DNA of 56,123 nt from Lentibacillus lipolyticus. GTDB taxonomy: Bacteria; Bacillota; Bacilli; Bacillales; Amphibacillaceae. Below the pieces are notes generated by a model that ran no database searches, was not told the origin of the DNA, and worked only from the letters and a program-made list of their open reading frames with translations. The first letter of the stretch is position 1; each line of letters begins with the position of its first letter. A program made the position numbers and the translations under genes. The stretch covers positions 1 to 56,123 of the forward strand of contig SEIO01000019.1 of assembly GCA_004145795.1 (NCBI GenBank), read 5' to 3'. This document shows positions 18,094 to 26,155 of this stretch, piece by piece.

Positions 18094-19169
18094 ATGTTGG
18101 ACAAGTGGCGTGGATTTACAGAAGCATTATTGGTGGCACTTATAGGCGTTGCGATTTTCTCATGGATACATATTCCGCTTCCGTGGCTGATTGGTTCGCT
18201 TGTTGCAGTAGCGGTGTGGAGCATAACGACACAGCGCAACCTGCACTGGCCGTTTTTATTTCGGAAGATTGCCATGGTGCTGCTTGGTTATTTAATTGGT
18301 ACATCGTTTACAAAAGAAACACTGATAGAGATGGGCAATCATGTTCCTTCCATGCTGGCTGTTACGATGCTGACCATTGGCTTTAGTCTGTTGCTGGGCT
18401 ATCTTTTCTCCAAAGTTACTGGGCTCGATTTGCCAAGTTGTATGATTGGGAGTGTACCAGGCGGGCTGTCTCAGATTATGGTGCTGCTTGATGAGGTGAA
18501 GGGGCTGAATCCGACGGTTATCACGTTTCTGCAGACGATGCGTGTGATGGTGATTGTTATTGCTGTGCCCATTACGACCGTTTACTTGGTTAATGGCGAC
18601 CCAAATGCTGCGGCTCCACCCTCAGCGGCAGGGGAACAAACTGCTGGTTGGTCCGATTTACCGGTTTATGCCTATGTATTGTATCCGCTGGTCATGATTA
18701 CTGGTGCCTGGCTGTTTAGCCGGCTTCGCGTGCCTGCTGCATTGTTGCTTGGCCCTATGGTGCTGACGATTGCACTAAATGTGACAGGACTCCCGGCTCC
18801 AGCACTTCCTGGCAGCTTTATTGACCTTGCCCAGCTATTTATTGGTGTGCATATTGGCCTGCAAATGCAGCCGCGGGAACTGCCGGATTGGAAAAAAACC
18901 ATGGCGTATACATTCTCGGCCATTGTGTTACTGGTTCTGGTCGGATTCGGGCGGGCTATGGGCTTGCGGTTTTGTATAACCTTACATATAGTACCGCTTT
19001 TCTTAGCACTGCACCAGGCGGGATGGTTGAAATGGGGCTGACAGCGGCGGCTGTTGGCGGGGATGTTTCCGTGGTCACCAGCTATCAGCTTTTTCGTCTG
19101 CTTGTTATTATGCTGTTTGTACCGTTTTTCTTCAAATGGCTGGCGGGAAAGTTCACAGACAAACAATAA
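18094..19169 (+). pseudogene. AbrB-family membrane protein, frameshifted
   Basis: A membrane protein of the duplicated AbrB family (often labelled ammonia monooxygenase-like, function uncertain). Frame 1 from ATG 18094 (GAGGAG 6 nt upstream) gives about 290 good residues including LGYLIGTSFTKETL and GSVPGGLSQIMVLLDEV. Near 18945-18965, at the G-rich stretch GGGCGGGC, the reading changes to another frame, which continues the family's conserved end: GYGLAVLYNLTYSTAFLSTAPGG then VEMGLTAAAV and TSYQLFRLL, to a stop at 19167-19169. A one-base loss (mod 3) in the G-run explains it. Without the shift the product ends at 19041 with an unrelated tail. A read error is possible. Confidence 0.8.
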
Positions 19170-19263
19170 CGATGTGAGAGTGGTCTTTTAACTGGCAGAC
19201 ATTACCGGAGAACGTTACGATATAGACAGAAATAGATAGAAAGGAAGATTCATTCTGAAATTT

Positions 19264-19623
19264 TTGCGACCGTTAGAAATGATAGTGCTGCTTTGTGTGA
19301 CCGTTCTGTTGATCTATGATTACTTTCCTGGGGCTCCGTTTGCAGAAATGATCCCACTCCAGCTGCTGATGGTGATCATGCTTGCTCTGTTCGTTATAAC
19401 TGTTTATCGAAACCGAAAACAGCAAACCGATCAGGTACATATGTTTCAGTCGCAAGTATTTTTCCTCGTCTATATCGTTGCGGTTATGGCTTTACTGACC
19501 GTGCTTGGCGGAGAGTCGCGTGTTGGTATTGCATTTGACAAGGGCATTTTTTGGGCGGCATTGGCAGTGACGCTTATGGAAATATCCTTCCAATGGCGGC
19601 GTATGAAGCAAGCAGATGAGTAA
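19264..19623 (+). CDS. Hypothetical membrane protein
   Basis: 119 residues with four hydrophobic segments and a charged C-terminus (QWRRMKQADE); unknown function. The start is unclear: TTG 19264 has no ribosome binding site at the right distance, but AAGGAAG at 19241-19247 is ideally placed for an in-frame CTG at 19255 (7-nt spacer), which would give KFLRPLEMIV at the N-terminus. The gene lies 94 bp after the damaged AbrB-family gene and may share its transcript. Confidence 0.55.
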   Translation: MRPLEMIVLLCVTVLLIYDYFPGAPFAEMIPLQLLMVIMLALFVITVYRNRKQQTDQVHMFQSQVFFLVYIVAVMALLTVLGGESRVGIAFDKGIFWAALAVTLMEISFQWRRMKQADE

Positions 19624-19868
19624 AGTTGCGGGTGCAGGTATAATAGACTCGCATGCATCAGGCGCAGGCATTGAGGGTCATGCCGGCCAGGCAACGTATG
19701 CGGTGGTCAGCAAAAGTTTTAAGGGGGGTTGGATGAGCGAGTCTGTTTTTCATCACAAAGGTCGTCTTTCTTGCTTCGGATGAATCTTTTTATTTGCTCT
19801 CCCAAAACTGCCCCCCTTATGGCCACCCTTGTATTTTCTGATTCTTCCTAAAAATGCAGGTGCATTCA

Positions 19869-19877
19869 TGCTATACT
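19869..19877 (+). promoter_or_regulatory. Extended -10 promoter (TGCTATACT)
   Basis: TG-N-TATACT upstream of the thioesterase gene, with only a weak -35. The 245 bp before it, from 19624, hold no recognisable gene. Confidence 0.5.
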
Positions 19878-19911
19878 GAATACATCAAGGGGAGGGGGAA
19901 TACAATGATAA

Positions 19912-20406
19912 ATGAGATTCAATGCGCGATTCAGGACGAGTATCCGAAAGAACGAGTATCCGAAAGATTTTGCCCACTGCTACGGGTGCGGGCGCCATAA
20001 TGAGGATGGCTACCATTTCCGGACTGGGTGGGATGGGAATAAGACCATAACCGTGTACACACCAAAACCGGAGCACACAGCCATTCCTGGGTTTGTGTAC
20101 GGCGGGTTACTTGCCTCATTAATCGACTGCCATGGAACGGGATCGGCGTCACTTGCATTGCACCGGAAGAATGGGCATGAACCCGGGGACGGCGTTGAAC
20201 CGCCACGATTTGTGACGGCATCCTTACGGGTAGATTTCATGAAGCCGACACCACAGGGCGTGATGCTTCAAGCGGTTGGTACCCCTGAGGAAATCCATCC
20301 GAAAAAATTTACCATCCATACCGAGGTGTACGCCGGCGATACTGTTTGTGCCAAGGCCGAGGTAACTGCTGCAGTGATGCCGGCCTCCTTTACTGTAAAA
20401 AAATAG
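19912..20406 (+). CDS. PaaI/YbgC-type hotdog thioesterase, 5' end altered by duplication
   Basis: A hotdog-fold protein (CYGCGRHNEDGYHFRTGW, GFVYGGLLASLIDCHGTGSA, RVDFMKPTP) likely to cleave acyl-CoA thioesters. The best start is ATG 19905 (GGGGAGGGGG upstream), but a perfect 16-bp tandem duplication at 19936-19967 throws that frame out after 16 codons, so it ends at 20000. Deleting one copy restores a clean protein reading MINEIQCAIQDEYPKDFAHC. With the duplication, only ATG 19912, in another frame and with a poorer spacer, reads through into the conserved domain. The gene is either damaged, weakly expressed with an altered N-terminus, or phase-variable. Confidence 0.75.
   Translation: MRFNARFRTSIRKNEYPKDFAHCYGCGRHNEDGYHFRTGWDGNKTITVYTPKPEHTAIPGFVYGGLLASLIDCHGTGSASLALHRKNGHEPGDGVEPPRFVTASLRVDFMKPTPQGVMLQAVGTPEEIHPKKFTIHTEVYAGDTVCAKAEVTAAVMPASFTVKK
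19936..19967 (+). repeat. Perfect 16-bp tandem duplication in coding sequence
   Basis: ACGAGTATCCGAAAGA occurs at 19936-19951 and again at 19952-19967 without any mismatch. 16 is not a multiple of 3, so the copy number decides the reading frame of the thioesterase. Confidence 0.95.
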
Positions 20407-20452
20407 TAAGGCAGCTTAGCTTTGACCGGTCTGAGGCAAGATTGCATGTAAA

Positions 20453-20486
20453 AGAAGGAAGAGTGCTCATCACTCTTCCTTCTTCG
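20453..20486. terminator. Bidirectional terminator hairpin
   Basis: AAGAAGGAAGAGTG pairs perfectly with CACTCTTCCTTCTT around a CTCAT loop, between the convergent thioesterase and PII-like genes. It includes the last codons of the PII-like gene. Confidence 0.65.
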
Positions 20487-21234
20487 CTTTCTTTTTCTTC
20501 TTTTGTTTTTTATATTCTTCACGCACTTTTTCATTCATTTCATGACTGATGCCGACGGTACTGTCAACATCCAGTACGAAGGCAATCCCTTTGCCCGGCT
20601 TTTTCAGCTCAGCATCTTCATTAATGGTTTTCAGTACTTCTTTCGTTTTGTCTTTCTCAATCAGCGTCAGGACCATTTCTTTTTCCGGTTCGATCATAAT
20701 GTTGAACAGCTTAGCCTTTTCGTGGACACCTGTGCCGCGCCCGTGCAGGATTGTTCCACCTTCAGCCCCGGCTTTTCTGGTTGCGTCGATTACTTGTTCC
20801 GAATCGCCTCTGTTGACGATAGTAATAATCAGGTCGTATACCCCTTTTTGTTCGTTCATTGTGACAGCTGCCCCCTCTTTGACCGTTTCGGCACCTTCAC
20901 CATTCCATCCGAGCAAGTGGTTGATCCCGGCAATGTGCTTCGTGTCAATAACAAAGCCGATACCGTGTCTTGGTTTGTTCAGTTGGACGGATGCAATGAT
21001 GGACTCCTTCACATCCTCAAATATCTCATCAGAAACAAGTGTCAGTATGACGGCTCTTTCGCGTTCAACCGGTATGCCCAGTATACGCTTTTTTTCATTG
21101 AGCCGGAATCCGTCTCCCAACAGGGTGGTTCCGCCCTGAGCGCCGGCATTTCGGGATGCCTGAACCACCTTTTTAGCTTTATCTTTTTTAACGATCGTGA
21201 TAATGAGCTTTTGCCCCTGAAGCGCCACTGGCAT
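20470..21234 (-). CDS. Tandem PII-like (GlnB-related) signalling protein
   Basis: 254 residues made of two PII-like halves. Half one (about 1-115) has KLIITIVKKDKAKKVVQASRNAGAQGGTTLLGDG and RAVILTLVSDEIFEDVKESI; half two (about 130-230) repeats this as YDLIITIVNRGDSEQVIDATRKAGAEGGTILHGRG and EMVLTLIEKDKTKEVLKTI. PII proteins sense nucleotides or 2-oxoglutarate as trimers of ferredoxin-like folds; a double-domain protein of this type accompanies DUF1538 membrane proteins. The C-terminal tail is a Lys/Glu run. It is last in a three-gene operon, and its start overlaps the upstream DUF1538 gene by 47 bp. Ligand unknown. Confidence 0.85.
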   Translation of the reverse strand: MPVALQGQKLIITIVKKDKAKKVVQASRNAGAQGGTTLLGDGFRLNEKKRILGIPVERERAVILTLVSDEIFEDVKESIIASVQLNKPRHGIGFVIDTKHIAGINHLLGWNGEGAETVKEGAAVTMNEQKGVYDLIITIVNRGDSEQVIDATRKAGAEGGTILHGRGTGVHEKAKLFNIMIEPEKEMVLTLIEKDKTKEVLKTINEDAELKKPGKGIAFVLDVDSTVGISHEMNEKVREEYKKQKKKKKAKKEE

Positions 21235-21958
21235 ACTGACTCTTCTCCTTTCTGCTGAACAATATTCCGAGCGTTAATACTGATAATATAGGAGCCAGCG
21301 CAACCATTGCAACCATTCCAAACCCGTCCAGGAGGGGATCGCGGCCTTCAATCTGGCTGGCGATTCCGGTGAACATAGCCAAGACAAACGTTGCGGTCAT
21401 TGGTCCAGTTGATACGCCGCCTGAATCAAATGCAATGGATGTAAATGTCTTTGGTGCATAGCGTATCATGATAAATGCTATTATATAACCCGGAATGATA
21501 AAATACCATAGGGAAAAGCCATAAATAAGCCGCACCATGGAAAGCGAGACTGATATACCGACGCCAATCGACAGTGTATACAGCAGGAGTTTTTCCGGGA
21601 TGTAACCACCGGATACTTTCTCGGCCTGTTCGACCATGACAGCAACAGCGGGTTCTGCATAAATGGCAAAAAAGCCAATCACAAAGCCAATCGGTATTAA
21701 AACCCATCGGTAAGATAAGCCGCCTAAAACGCTGCCCATTTGCTCGCCAAATGGCATGAAGCCAATATGTACCCCCTGCAGGAATAGGGATAGGCCGGCA
21801 AATGCCAGGACAAAGCCAATGACAATATCCAATAGTTTCCGAATCGGCAGTTTTAAAAAGATAAAATGGAAGATTGCAAACAGGATAGCTAAGGGCAATA
21901 GGGCGATAGCCACCTCCTGCATGGTTTGACCAAAGCCTTCAAATATGTGCAGGTTCAT
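21188..21958 (-). CDS. DUF1538 membrane protein (second)
   Basis: 256 residues, about seven membrane segments. Family signatures: FLQGVHIGFMPFGEQMGSVLGG, YAEPAVAVMVEQAEKVSGGYIPEKLLL and FDSGGVSTGPMTATFVLAMFTGIASQIEGRDPLLDGFGMVAMVALAPILSVL. In other bacteria the two DUF1538 halves are often one fused protein; here they are separate genes overlapping by 4 bp (ATGA). Probably a transporter or channel controlled by the PII-like partner, as AmtB is by GlnK; this is inference. Function is not established. Confidence 0.85.
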   Translation of the reverse strand: MNLHIFEGFGQTMQEVAIALLPLAILFAIFHFIFLKLPIRKLLDIVIGFVLAFAGLSLFLQGVHIGFMPFGEQMGSVLGGLSYRWVLIPIGFVIGFFAIYAEPAVAVMVEQAEKVSGGYIPEKLLLYTLSIGVGISVSLSMVRLIYGFSLWYFIIPGYIIAFIMIRYAPKTFTSIAFDSGGVSTGPMTATFVLAMFTGIASQIEGRDPLLDGFGMVAMVALAPILSVLTLGILFSRKEKSQYASGASGAKAHYHDR

Positions 21959-22647
21959 CCGTAAATCACTCCCAAAATCAGAACGGACAGAATTGGACCA
22001 ATGGAAGCGAGTCCAACAAGGCCGAACCCGTCACTGGATGCTGATTTACCTCTGATTACGGTGGCAACACCGACCCCAAGCGCCAGCACAAATGGCACTG
22101 TCAGAGGCCCAGTTGTTACACCGCCCGCATCAAAAGAGATAGGAACAAAGTGTGACGGTGTGAATGCCGCTATCAAAAAAATCAGCCCATACCCGCCAGC
22201 CAGCAGATAAACAATTCTGATCTTGAATATGATTCGCAGCATGGCCAGCCCGACGAAAATTCCAACACCAAGCGCAACCGCAAGAATCAGGGTGCTTTGC
22301 GGAATCGCTCCGCCAGAGACATCATCAATTTGTGAGGAGAGCACCCGTACGTCCGGTTCTGCAATTGTCACAACTGCTCCCAGCAAAAAACCAAACAGGA
22401 TGATGACCCATAACTTTTTCGTTTTCGTTAGAGCTGAACCAACCATTTCTCCGACTGGGAGGAGTCCAACGTTGACGCCAATTAAGAAAAGGATAAGTCC
22501 GATTCCGACAAATAAAACACCAATCAAAAACTGCACGAACGCTTCAGCCGGCAGCCAGATAATTGTAAATTGCAGAACCGTTATCACAACGGTAATCGGT
22601 AAAATGGAATAAAGAACTTCCAAAACTGTTTCATTAATGTTATCCAT
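21955..22647 (-). CDS. DUF1538 membrane protein (first)
   Basis: 230 residues, about seven membrane segments, homologous to its neighbour: FLIGVNVGLLPVGEMVGSALTK, IAEPDVRVLSSQIDDVSGGAIPQSTLILAV, FDAGGVTTGPLTVPFVLALGVGVATVIRGKSASSDGFGLVGLASIGPILSVLILG. First gene of the three-gene operon; ATG 22647 has GGGGG upstream. The conserved AEPDV and DAGGVTTGPLTVP motifs probably line a substrate path shared between the two subunits. 206 bp separate it from the divergent TetR gene. Confidence 0.85.
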   Translation of the reverse strand: MDNINETVLEVLYSILPITVVITVLQFTIIWLPAEAFVQFLIGVLFVGIGLILFLIGVNVGLLPVGEMVGSALTKTKKLWVIILFGFLLGAVVTIAEPDVRVLSSQIDDVSGGAIPQSTLILAVALGVGIFVGLAMLRIIFKIRIVYLLAGGYGLIFLIAAFTPSHFVPISFDAGGVTTGPLTVPFVLALGVGVATVIRGKSASSDGFGLVGLASIGPILSVLILGVIYG

Positions 22648-22791
22648 GAAAAACCCCCAGAAGCAGTTGGTAAATCGAAAAGAAGATATGACTTTGCCGG
22701 AGAAAGGCAGATAAGGAGATAGGTACTTATAGAATCTGCATTCATTATAGCATTATGTGAAAAAAATCGGAAAGAAAATGCATTTACCTGC

Positions 22792-22820
22792 TTGACAGCA
22801 ATTCGTTAAAAACATAAAAT
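22792..22820 (+). promoter_or_regulatory. Sigma-A promoter of the TetR gene
   Basis: TTGACA (22792-22797), 17-bp spacer, TAAAAT (22815-22820). The downstream edge overlaps a TetR-type operator, as expected for autorepression. Confidence 0.8.
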
Positions 22821-22837
22821 GAATGACAGTCAGTCAA
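22819..22837. promoter_or_regulatory. Imperfect TetR operator upstream of its gene
   Basis: This 19-bp stretch matches the perfect palindrome before the SMR genes at 14 of 19 positions, including the right half TCAGTCA, and overlaps the -10 region. Confidence 0.6.
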
Positions 22838-22853
22838 GTTGGAGGACATATTA

Positions 22854-23435
22854 GTGGATAATAAAAAAGAAGCGATTATAGAATCTGCCATACATGCTTT
22901 TCGTGAAAAAGGAATGGAAAAGGCCACAGTTTCGGACATTGTTAAGGGGGCCGGAATTGCACAAGGTACCTTTTATTTATATTTCTCATCTAAGCTCTCG
23001 GTTATGCTGTCGATTGCAGAAGAGATGACTGAAAGAATACTGCGGGAAATACAGAGAAATGTGCATGAAGAATTGCCATTTTACCGAAAGCTGGAGATCG
23101 TCGTTGATATTGTGTTTACCATGACGAAGGAGTACAGGGATGTGTTCGCGCTTGTCTATGCAGGACTCGCTTCAACGGATTATATGCAGGAATGGGAAAC
23201 GATTTATGAATCTTATTATGCCTGGTTCAGTAATCAGCTTGAACAAGCGAAAGCGGACGGTGTCATCCGAGCATCTTTACACCCACAGCGTACAGCTGAA
23301 ATTCTCATTGGCTTAATAGAAGATGCAGCAGAACAAACGTATATGTACAGTCAACAGGATGACAGTAAGGCAGAGTTGAAGAAAAAGGAAGTATTGGATT
23401 TTGCCGGGCATGCGCTGGGTCTTAACCCAGCGTAA
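22854..23435 (+). CDS. TetR-family repressor of the SMR efflux pair
   Basis: 193 residues. N-terminal helix-turn-helix (about 10-55): AIIESAIHAFREKGMEKATVSDIVKGAGIAQGTFYLYFSSKLSVM; the rest is the variable ligand-binding domain. GTG 22854 is chosen with GGAGG 8 nt upstream. It is followed by two SMR genes in the same direction, the order of B. subtilis yvdT-yvdR-yvdS, so it most likely represses them and itself through the related sites at 22819 and 23461. The inducer is probably a cationic substrate of the pump. Confidence 0.9.
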   Translation: MDNKKEAIIESAIHAFREKGMEKATVSDIVKGAGIAQGTFYLYFSSKLSVMLSIAEEMTERILREIQRNVHEELPFYRKLEIVVDIVFTMTKEYRDVFALVYAGLASTDYMQEWETIYESYYAWFSNQLEQAKADGVIRASLHPQRTAEILIGLIEDAAEQTYMYSQQDDSKAELKKKEVLDFAGHALGLNPA

Positions 23436-23460
23436 GTCCGATATTAATCTTTGGTATCAA

Positions 23461-23479
23461 ATGACTGATTATCAGTCAT
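23461..23479. promoter_or_regulatory. Perfect palindromic operator before the SMR genes
   Basis: ATGACTGAT-T-ATCAGTCAT, 9-bp perfect arms around one central base, lies 19 bp upstream of the first SMR start and just before its AGGAGG. Confidence 0.8.
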
Positions 23480-23498
23480 TATCGAGGAGGCTGGTTGA

Positions 23499-23846
23499 AT
23501 GGGAAAACCGTGGGTGTATGTTGTGCTGTTGTGTGTATTGGAATTGGTCTGGGTATATTGCTTAACGATCGCCTCAAGCTGGTGGCATTGGGCAATAACG
23601 TTTGTTGTAATGTGGGTGGATATGGAATGTCTTCGAAAGGCCTGTGAGGGACTGCCGACAGGAACGGTGTATGCTATTTTTGCGTCGGCGGGCACAGCTG
23701 GAATAGCGCTGATGGACGTTTTTTTATTTAATGCGACTCTGAGTTTTTCGAAGGTTTTCTTCATCTTACTTTTGGTTGCGGGCGTTGTTTCCTTGCAGCT
23801 TGCTGATAAAAAAGCAGAAAAGCAGCAGAAAGAAGGTGCTCACTGA
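23499..23846 (+). CDS. SMR-family efflux protein, subunit 1
   Basis: 115 residues, four membrane segments, of the small multidrug resistance family: WVYVVLLCVLELVWVYCLTIAS with the membrane Glu of helix 1 (about residue 13), and LPTGTVYAIFASAGTAGIALMDVFLF. Like YkkC/YvdR it probably forms a heterodimer with the next gene product, exporting small cations or guanidinium-like compounds using protons. ATG 23499 follows AGGAGG. The stop overlaps the next ATG (TGATG). Confidence 0.9.
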   Translation: MGKPWVYVVLLCVLELVWVYCLTIASSWWHWAITFVVMWVDMECLRKACEGLPTGTVYAIFASAGTAGIALMDVFLFNATLSFSKVFFILLLVAGVVSLQLADKKAEKQQKEGAH

Positions 23847-24160
23847 TGGGATGGATGTTCATCATTTTCGCATCGATGGCTGAGATTGTTGGCGTTATTG
23901 GCCTGCGATTGGCGAGTCAGAACTGGTCGTTTCGAAATGTGCTGATGTATATCGGTGGATTTGGATGTTCTGTCGCCTTGCTTAACTTGTCATTTTCGTA
24001 CTTGCAGGTAAGTATTGCTTATGCGGTATGGGTTGGTATTGGGACAGCAGGTGCAGTCATCATCAACATGCTGTTTTTTGGGGAATCGAGAAGGCTGGCG
24101 CGCATCATTAGTCTTGCTGTTATTATTATTGGAGTGACAGGGTTGAAATTAGCTTCCTAA
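23846..24160 (+). CDS. SMR-family efflux protein, subunit 2
   Basis: 104 residues, four membrane segments: GWMFIIFASMAEIVGVIGLRLAS with helix-1 Glu13, LNLSFSYLQVSIAYAVWVGIGTAGAVIINMLFFGE, the signature of the YkkD/YvdS/EmrE type. It overlaps the preceding gene by one base, so the two are co-translated and likely act as an antiparallel heterodimer. No guanidine riboswitch precedes the pair; control is by the TetR protein. Confidence 0.9.
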   Translation: MGWMFIIFASMAEIVGVIGLRLASQNWSFRNVLMYIGGFGCSVALLNLSFSYLQVSIAYAVWVGIGTAGAVIINMLFFGESRRLARIISLAVIIIGVTGLKLAS

Positions 24161-24303
24161 AGGTGACTTCTGCATGAAGGGAGGGCACGAAGGACTTTGG
24201 ATAACGTATCACGCACATGGTTAGTGTATATGAACAGCTGGGCGACAAGGTAAACTATGAGTAACATCGCCCAGCCAACTAAACTTCCCTTTGTCTTTAC
24301 AAT

Positions 24304-25365
24304 CTAATGTCGTTTGTTTAGCCATAATACCCCTGATTTGGCCAGTCGCGGGATATAGCCGACGACCGACTGGGACATCATCTCGCCGAAACCTTCCGAA
24401 CTGCCGAGTGATCCGAGCGTTCCCTTCAGCTTGAGTTTGCCAGGTTCTTTCGGCTCCTCGCCTTTTAGAACAGCGTATAGGACATCAGCAATTTGCTCTC
24501 CCTGCTGCCGTGCGAGCTGGGCACTCGGGGAATGTTCCGACGATGCACAGTCACCCACGACATAAACTTGCGGGTCTTCAGGCACCTGGTAAAAATCATT
24601 GATGACAATTTTGTCCTGGTCATCTTTTTTATATGGCAATTCACGCACAAGTTTGTTGGGGCGAACACCGGCTGTCCAGATGGTGACATCGTTGACATAG
24701 CAGACTCCATTGTTGCAGACGCCGTCCTTTTCAACATACTCAACGTTTGCCTCATGCAATACTTCTACGTCATTTTTCATAAACCAGTCTTCCACATAGT
24801 TTTGGATTTTGCGGTCAAATGCCTTTAAAACCGTTTTACCCCGGTCAAGGATGCGAATGTTTAAGTCCGGTCTGCTTTCACGGATTTCAGCAGCCACTTC
24901 AATGCCGCTGAGGCCTGCGCCGACAATGGTTGCCTTACCGTATGCCTTTAGGTTGCCAATGGCCATCCCCGTATGACGAGCTCCCTGAAACGTCTGGATG
25001 CTCTCTGTATATTCGGTTGCCCCTTCAATACCATGATAATTGTCCTCACAGCCCAAGCCGATGATCAAATAGTCATACGCTGTCGTTTCACTTCGGTCCT
25101 GGAAAAGGATTTGCCTATTTTCCGTGTCAATGCGTTCAATCTCCGCAAAAATGTAACTGATTTTATCATGCTCCGGAAATTCCATGCGCACATTTTTATC
25201 AGCGGATGTGCCTGCCGCTATCGTATAAAATTCTGTTTTAATGGAATGGTACGGATTCCGGTCAATGACGGTGAAATGTACATCTTCCGGCAAATTCTGT
25301 TCAATCAGGTTCTGAATGATATTGACGCCGCCATAACCACCGCCAAGAATGACGATATTTTTCAT
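24304..25365 (-). CDS. yutJ: NAD(P)H dehydrogenase-like flavoprotein (YutJ)
   Basis: 353 residues, two-dinucleotide-binding flavoprotein of the type II NADH dehydrogenase family. FAD motif GGGYGGVN (8-15), NAD motif IVGAGLSGIEVAAE (about 147-160), and FAD-contact motif VYVVGDCASSEHSP (about 268-281). Length and order match B. subtilis YutJ (355 residues). It probably oxidises NADH without pumping protons; the acceptor (menaquinone or other) is not certain. A Cys-rich turn GVCNNGVCYV precedes WTAGVRPN. A 10-bp hairpin without a T-run lies just downstream (about 24235-24275). Confidence 0.88.
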   Translation of the reverse strand: MKNIVILGGGYGGVNIIQNLIEQNLPEDVHFTVIDRNPYHSIKTEFYTIAAGTSADKNVRMEFPEHDKISYIFAEIERIDTENRQILFQDRSETTAYDYLIIGLGCEDNYHGIEGATEYTESIQTFQGARHTGMAIGNLKAYGKATIVGAGLSGIEVAAEIRESRPDLNIRILDRGKTVLKAFDRKIQNYVEDWFMKNDVEVLHEANVEYVEKDGVCNNGVCYVNDVTIWTAGVRPNKLVRELPYKKDDQDKIVINDFYQVPEDPQVYVVGDCASSEHSPSAQLARQQGEQIADVLYAVLKGEEPKEPGKLKLKGTLGSLGSSEGFGEMMSQSVVGYIPRLAKSGVLWLNKRH

Positions 25366-25510
25366 AATGAAAACTCCTTATGTATAATTGCTCCTACTGT
25401 TAAGATTACCAAAACTGCCGATGGAAAACTAGGAAAACATAGGAATTGTTGTTTTATTTCTGGCAATGGTACAGTTGCAATAGAACTTTGCATGAAAGGT
25501 GTCTTATCAC

Positions 25511-26155
25511 ATGGATCGTTTAACGTTCGGTTCCCTATTTGATGTTGTCGGGGAACTTTTTTCAGATGAAATATCCATCGCTGTTTCCGATACAGCGGAA
25601 TATATCTATTACCGGCCAAGCAAGCGAATTGACTTAAAAATAGCGCCAGGGGACCCGGTTATTGAAGGAACGATTGCACATAAAGCATTGGATTCAGGGC
25701 AAAAAGTGTCCGAATTCATTGATCGCAGTGTGTTCGGTGTGCCGTATCACGGAATGGCAGTCCCGTTTCACCAGGATGGAATATTGCAAGGGTGTGTCAC
25801 CGCGATTTACCCGGTAATGACAGAAGGCAAATCCGTGGTCACGGTCAAAACACCAGACGGGTGGAAACCAATCCCATTTCATAATGTTGTCTATCTGGAA
25901 GCGAAAGACCGGAAAACTCACGTGTTCGCAAAGGAACTTGCCGGTACAACGAAACGTGCGCTGCAGGACTATGAATACTCGCTACCACGGGAGACATTTA
26001 TCCGCTGTCACCGTTCGTTTATCGTTAATGTGCACCATATTACTGATATTTATCCAGACACCCACTCGACATTTCTGCTGGCAATGGACAATGGAGGCCA
26101 GGTCCCGGTCAGCCAGTCGTACTCGAGCTACTTTCGGAAGTTACTCGGATTTTAG
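25511..26155 (+). CDS. LytTR-family regulator with small sensory domain
   Basis: 214 residues. The N-terminal half (about 1-110: SDTAEYIYYRPSKRIDLKIAPGDPVIEGT, VFGVPYHGMAVPF) resembles the sensory domain found on soluble chemoreceptor-like proteins of Firmicutes. The C-terminal half (about 112-214) is a LytTR DNA-binding domain: HNVVYLEAKDRKTHVFAKEL, LPRETFIRCHRSFIVNVHHI. It is a one-component design with no receiver domain or adjacent histidine kinase. The CoA-transferase gene starts 234 bp downstream in the same direction and may be its target. ATG 25511 is used (AAAGG about 11 nt upstream). Confidence 0.85.
   Translation: MDRLTFGSLFDVVGELFSDEISIAVSDTAEYIYYRPSKRIDLKIAPGDPVIEGTIAHKALDSGQKVSEFIDRSVFGVPYHGMAVPFHQDGILQGCVTAIYPVMTEGKSVVTVKTPDGWKPIPFHNVVYLEAKDRKTHVFAKELAGTTKRALQDYEYSLPRETFIRCHRSFIVNVHHITDIYPDTHSTFLLAMDNGGQVPVSQSYSSYFRKLLGF

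Noticed and set aside
18930-18975. Programmed -1 frameshift in the AbrB-family gene
   Set aside because: No slippery heptamer or downstream pseudoknot-like stem is visible; a base loss in the G-run is simpler.
20503-21258. Long open frames on the plus strand opposite the PII-like gene
   Set aside because: They are opposite-strand shadows of a well-supported gene, without ribosome binding sites or recognisable domains.
23436-23498. Guanidine (ykkC) riboswitch before the SMR pair
   Set aside because: The gap is just 63 bp and is filled by a TetR-type palindrome and the ribosome binding site.
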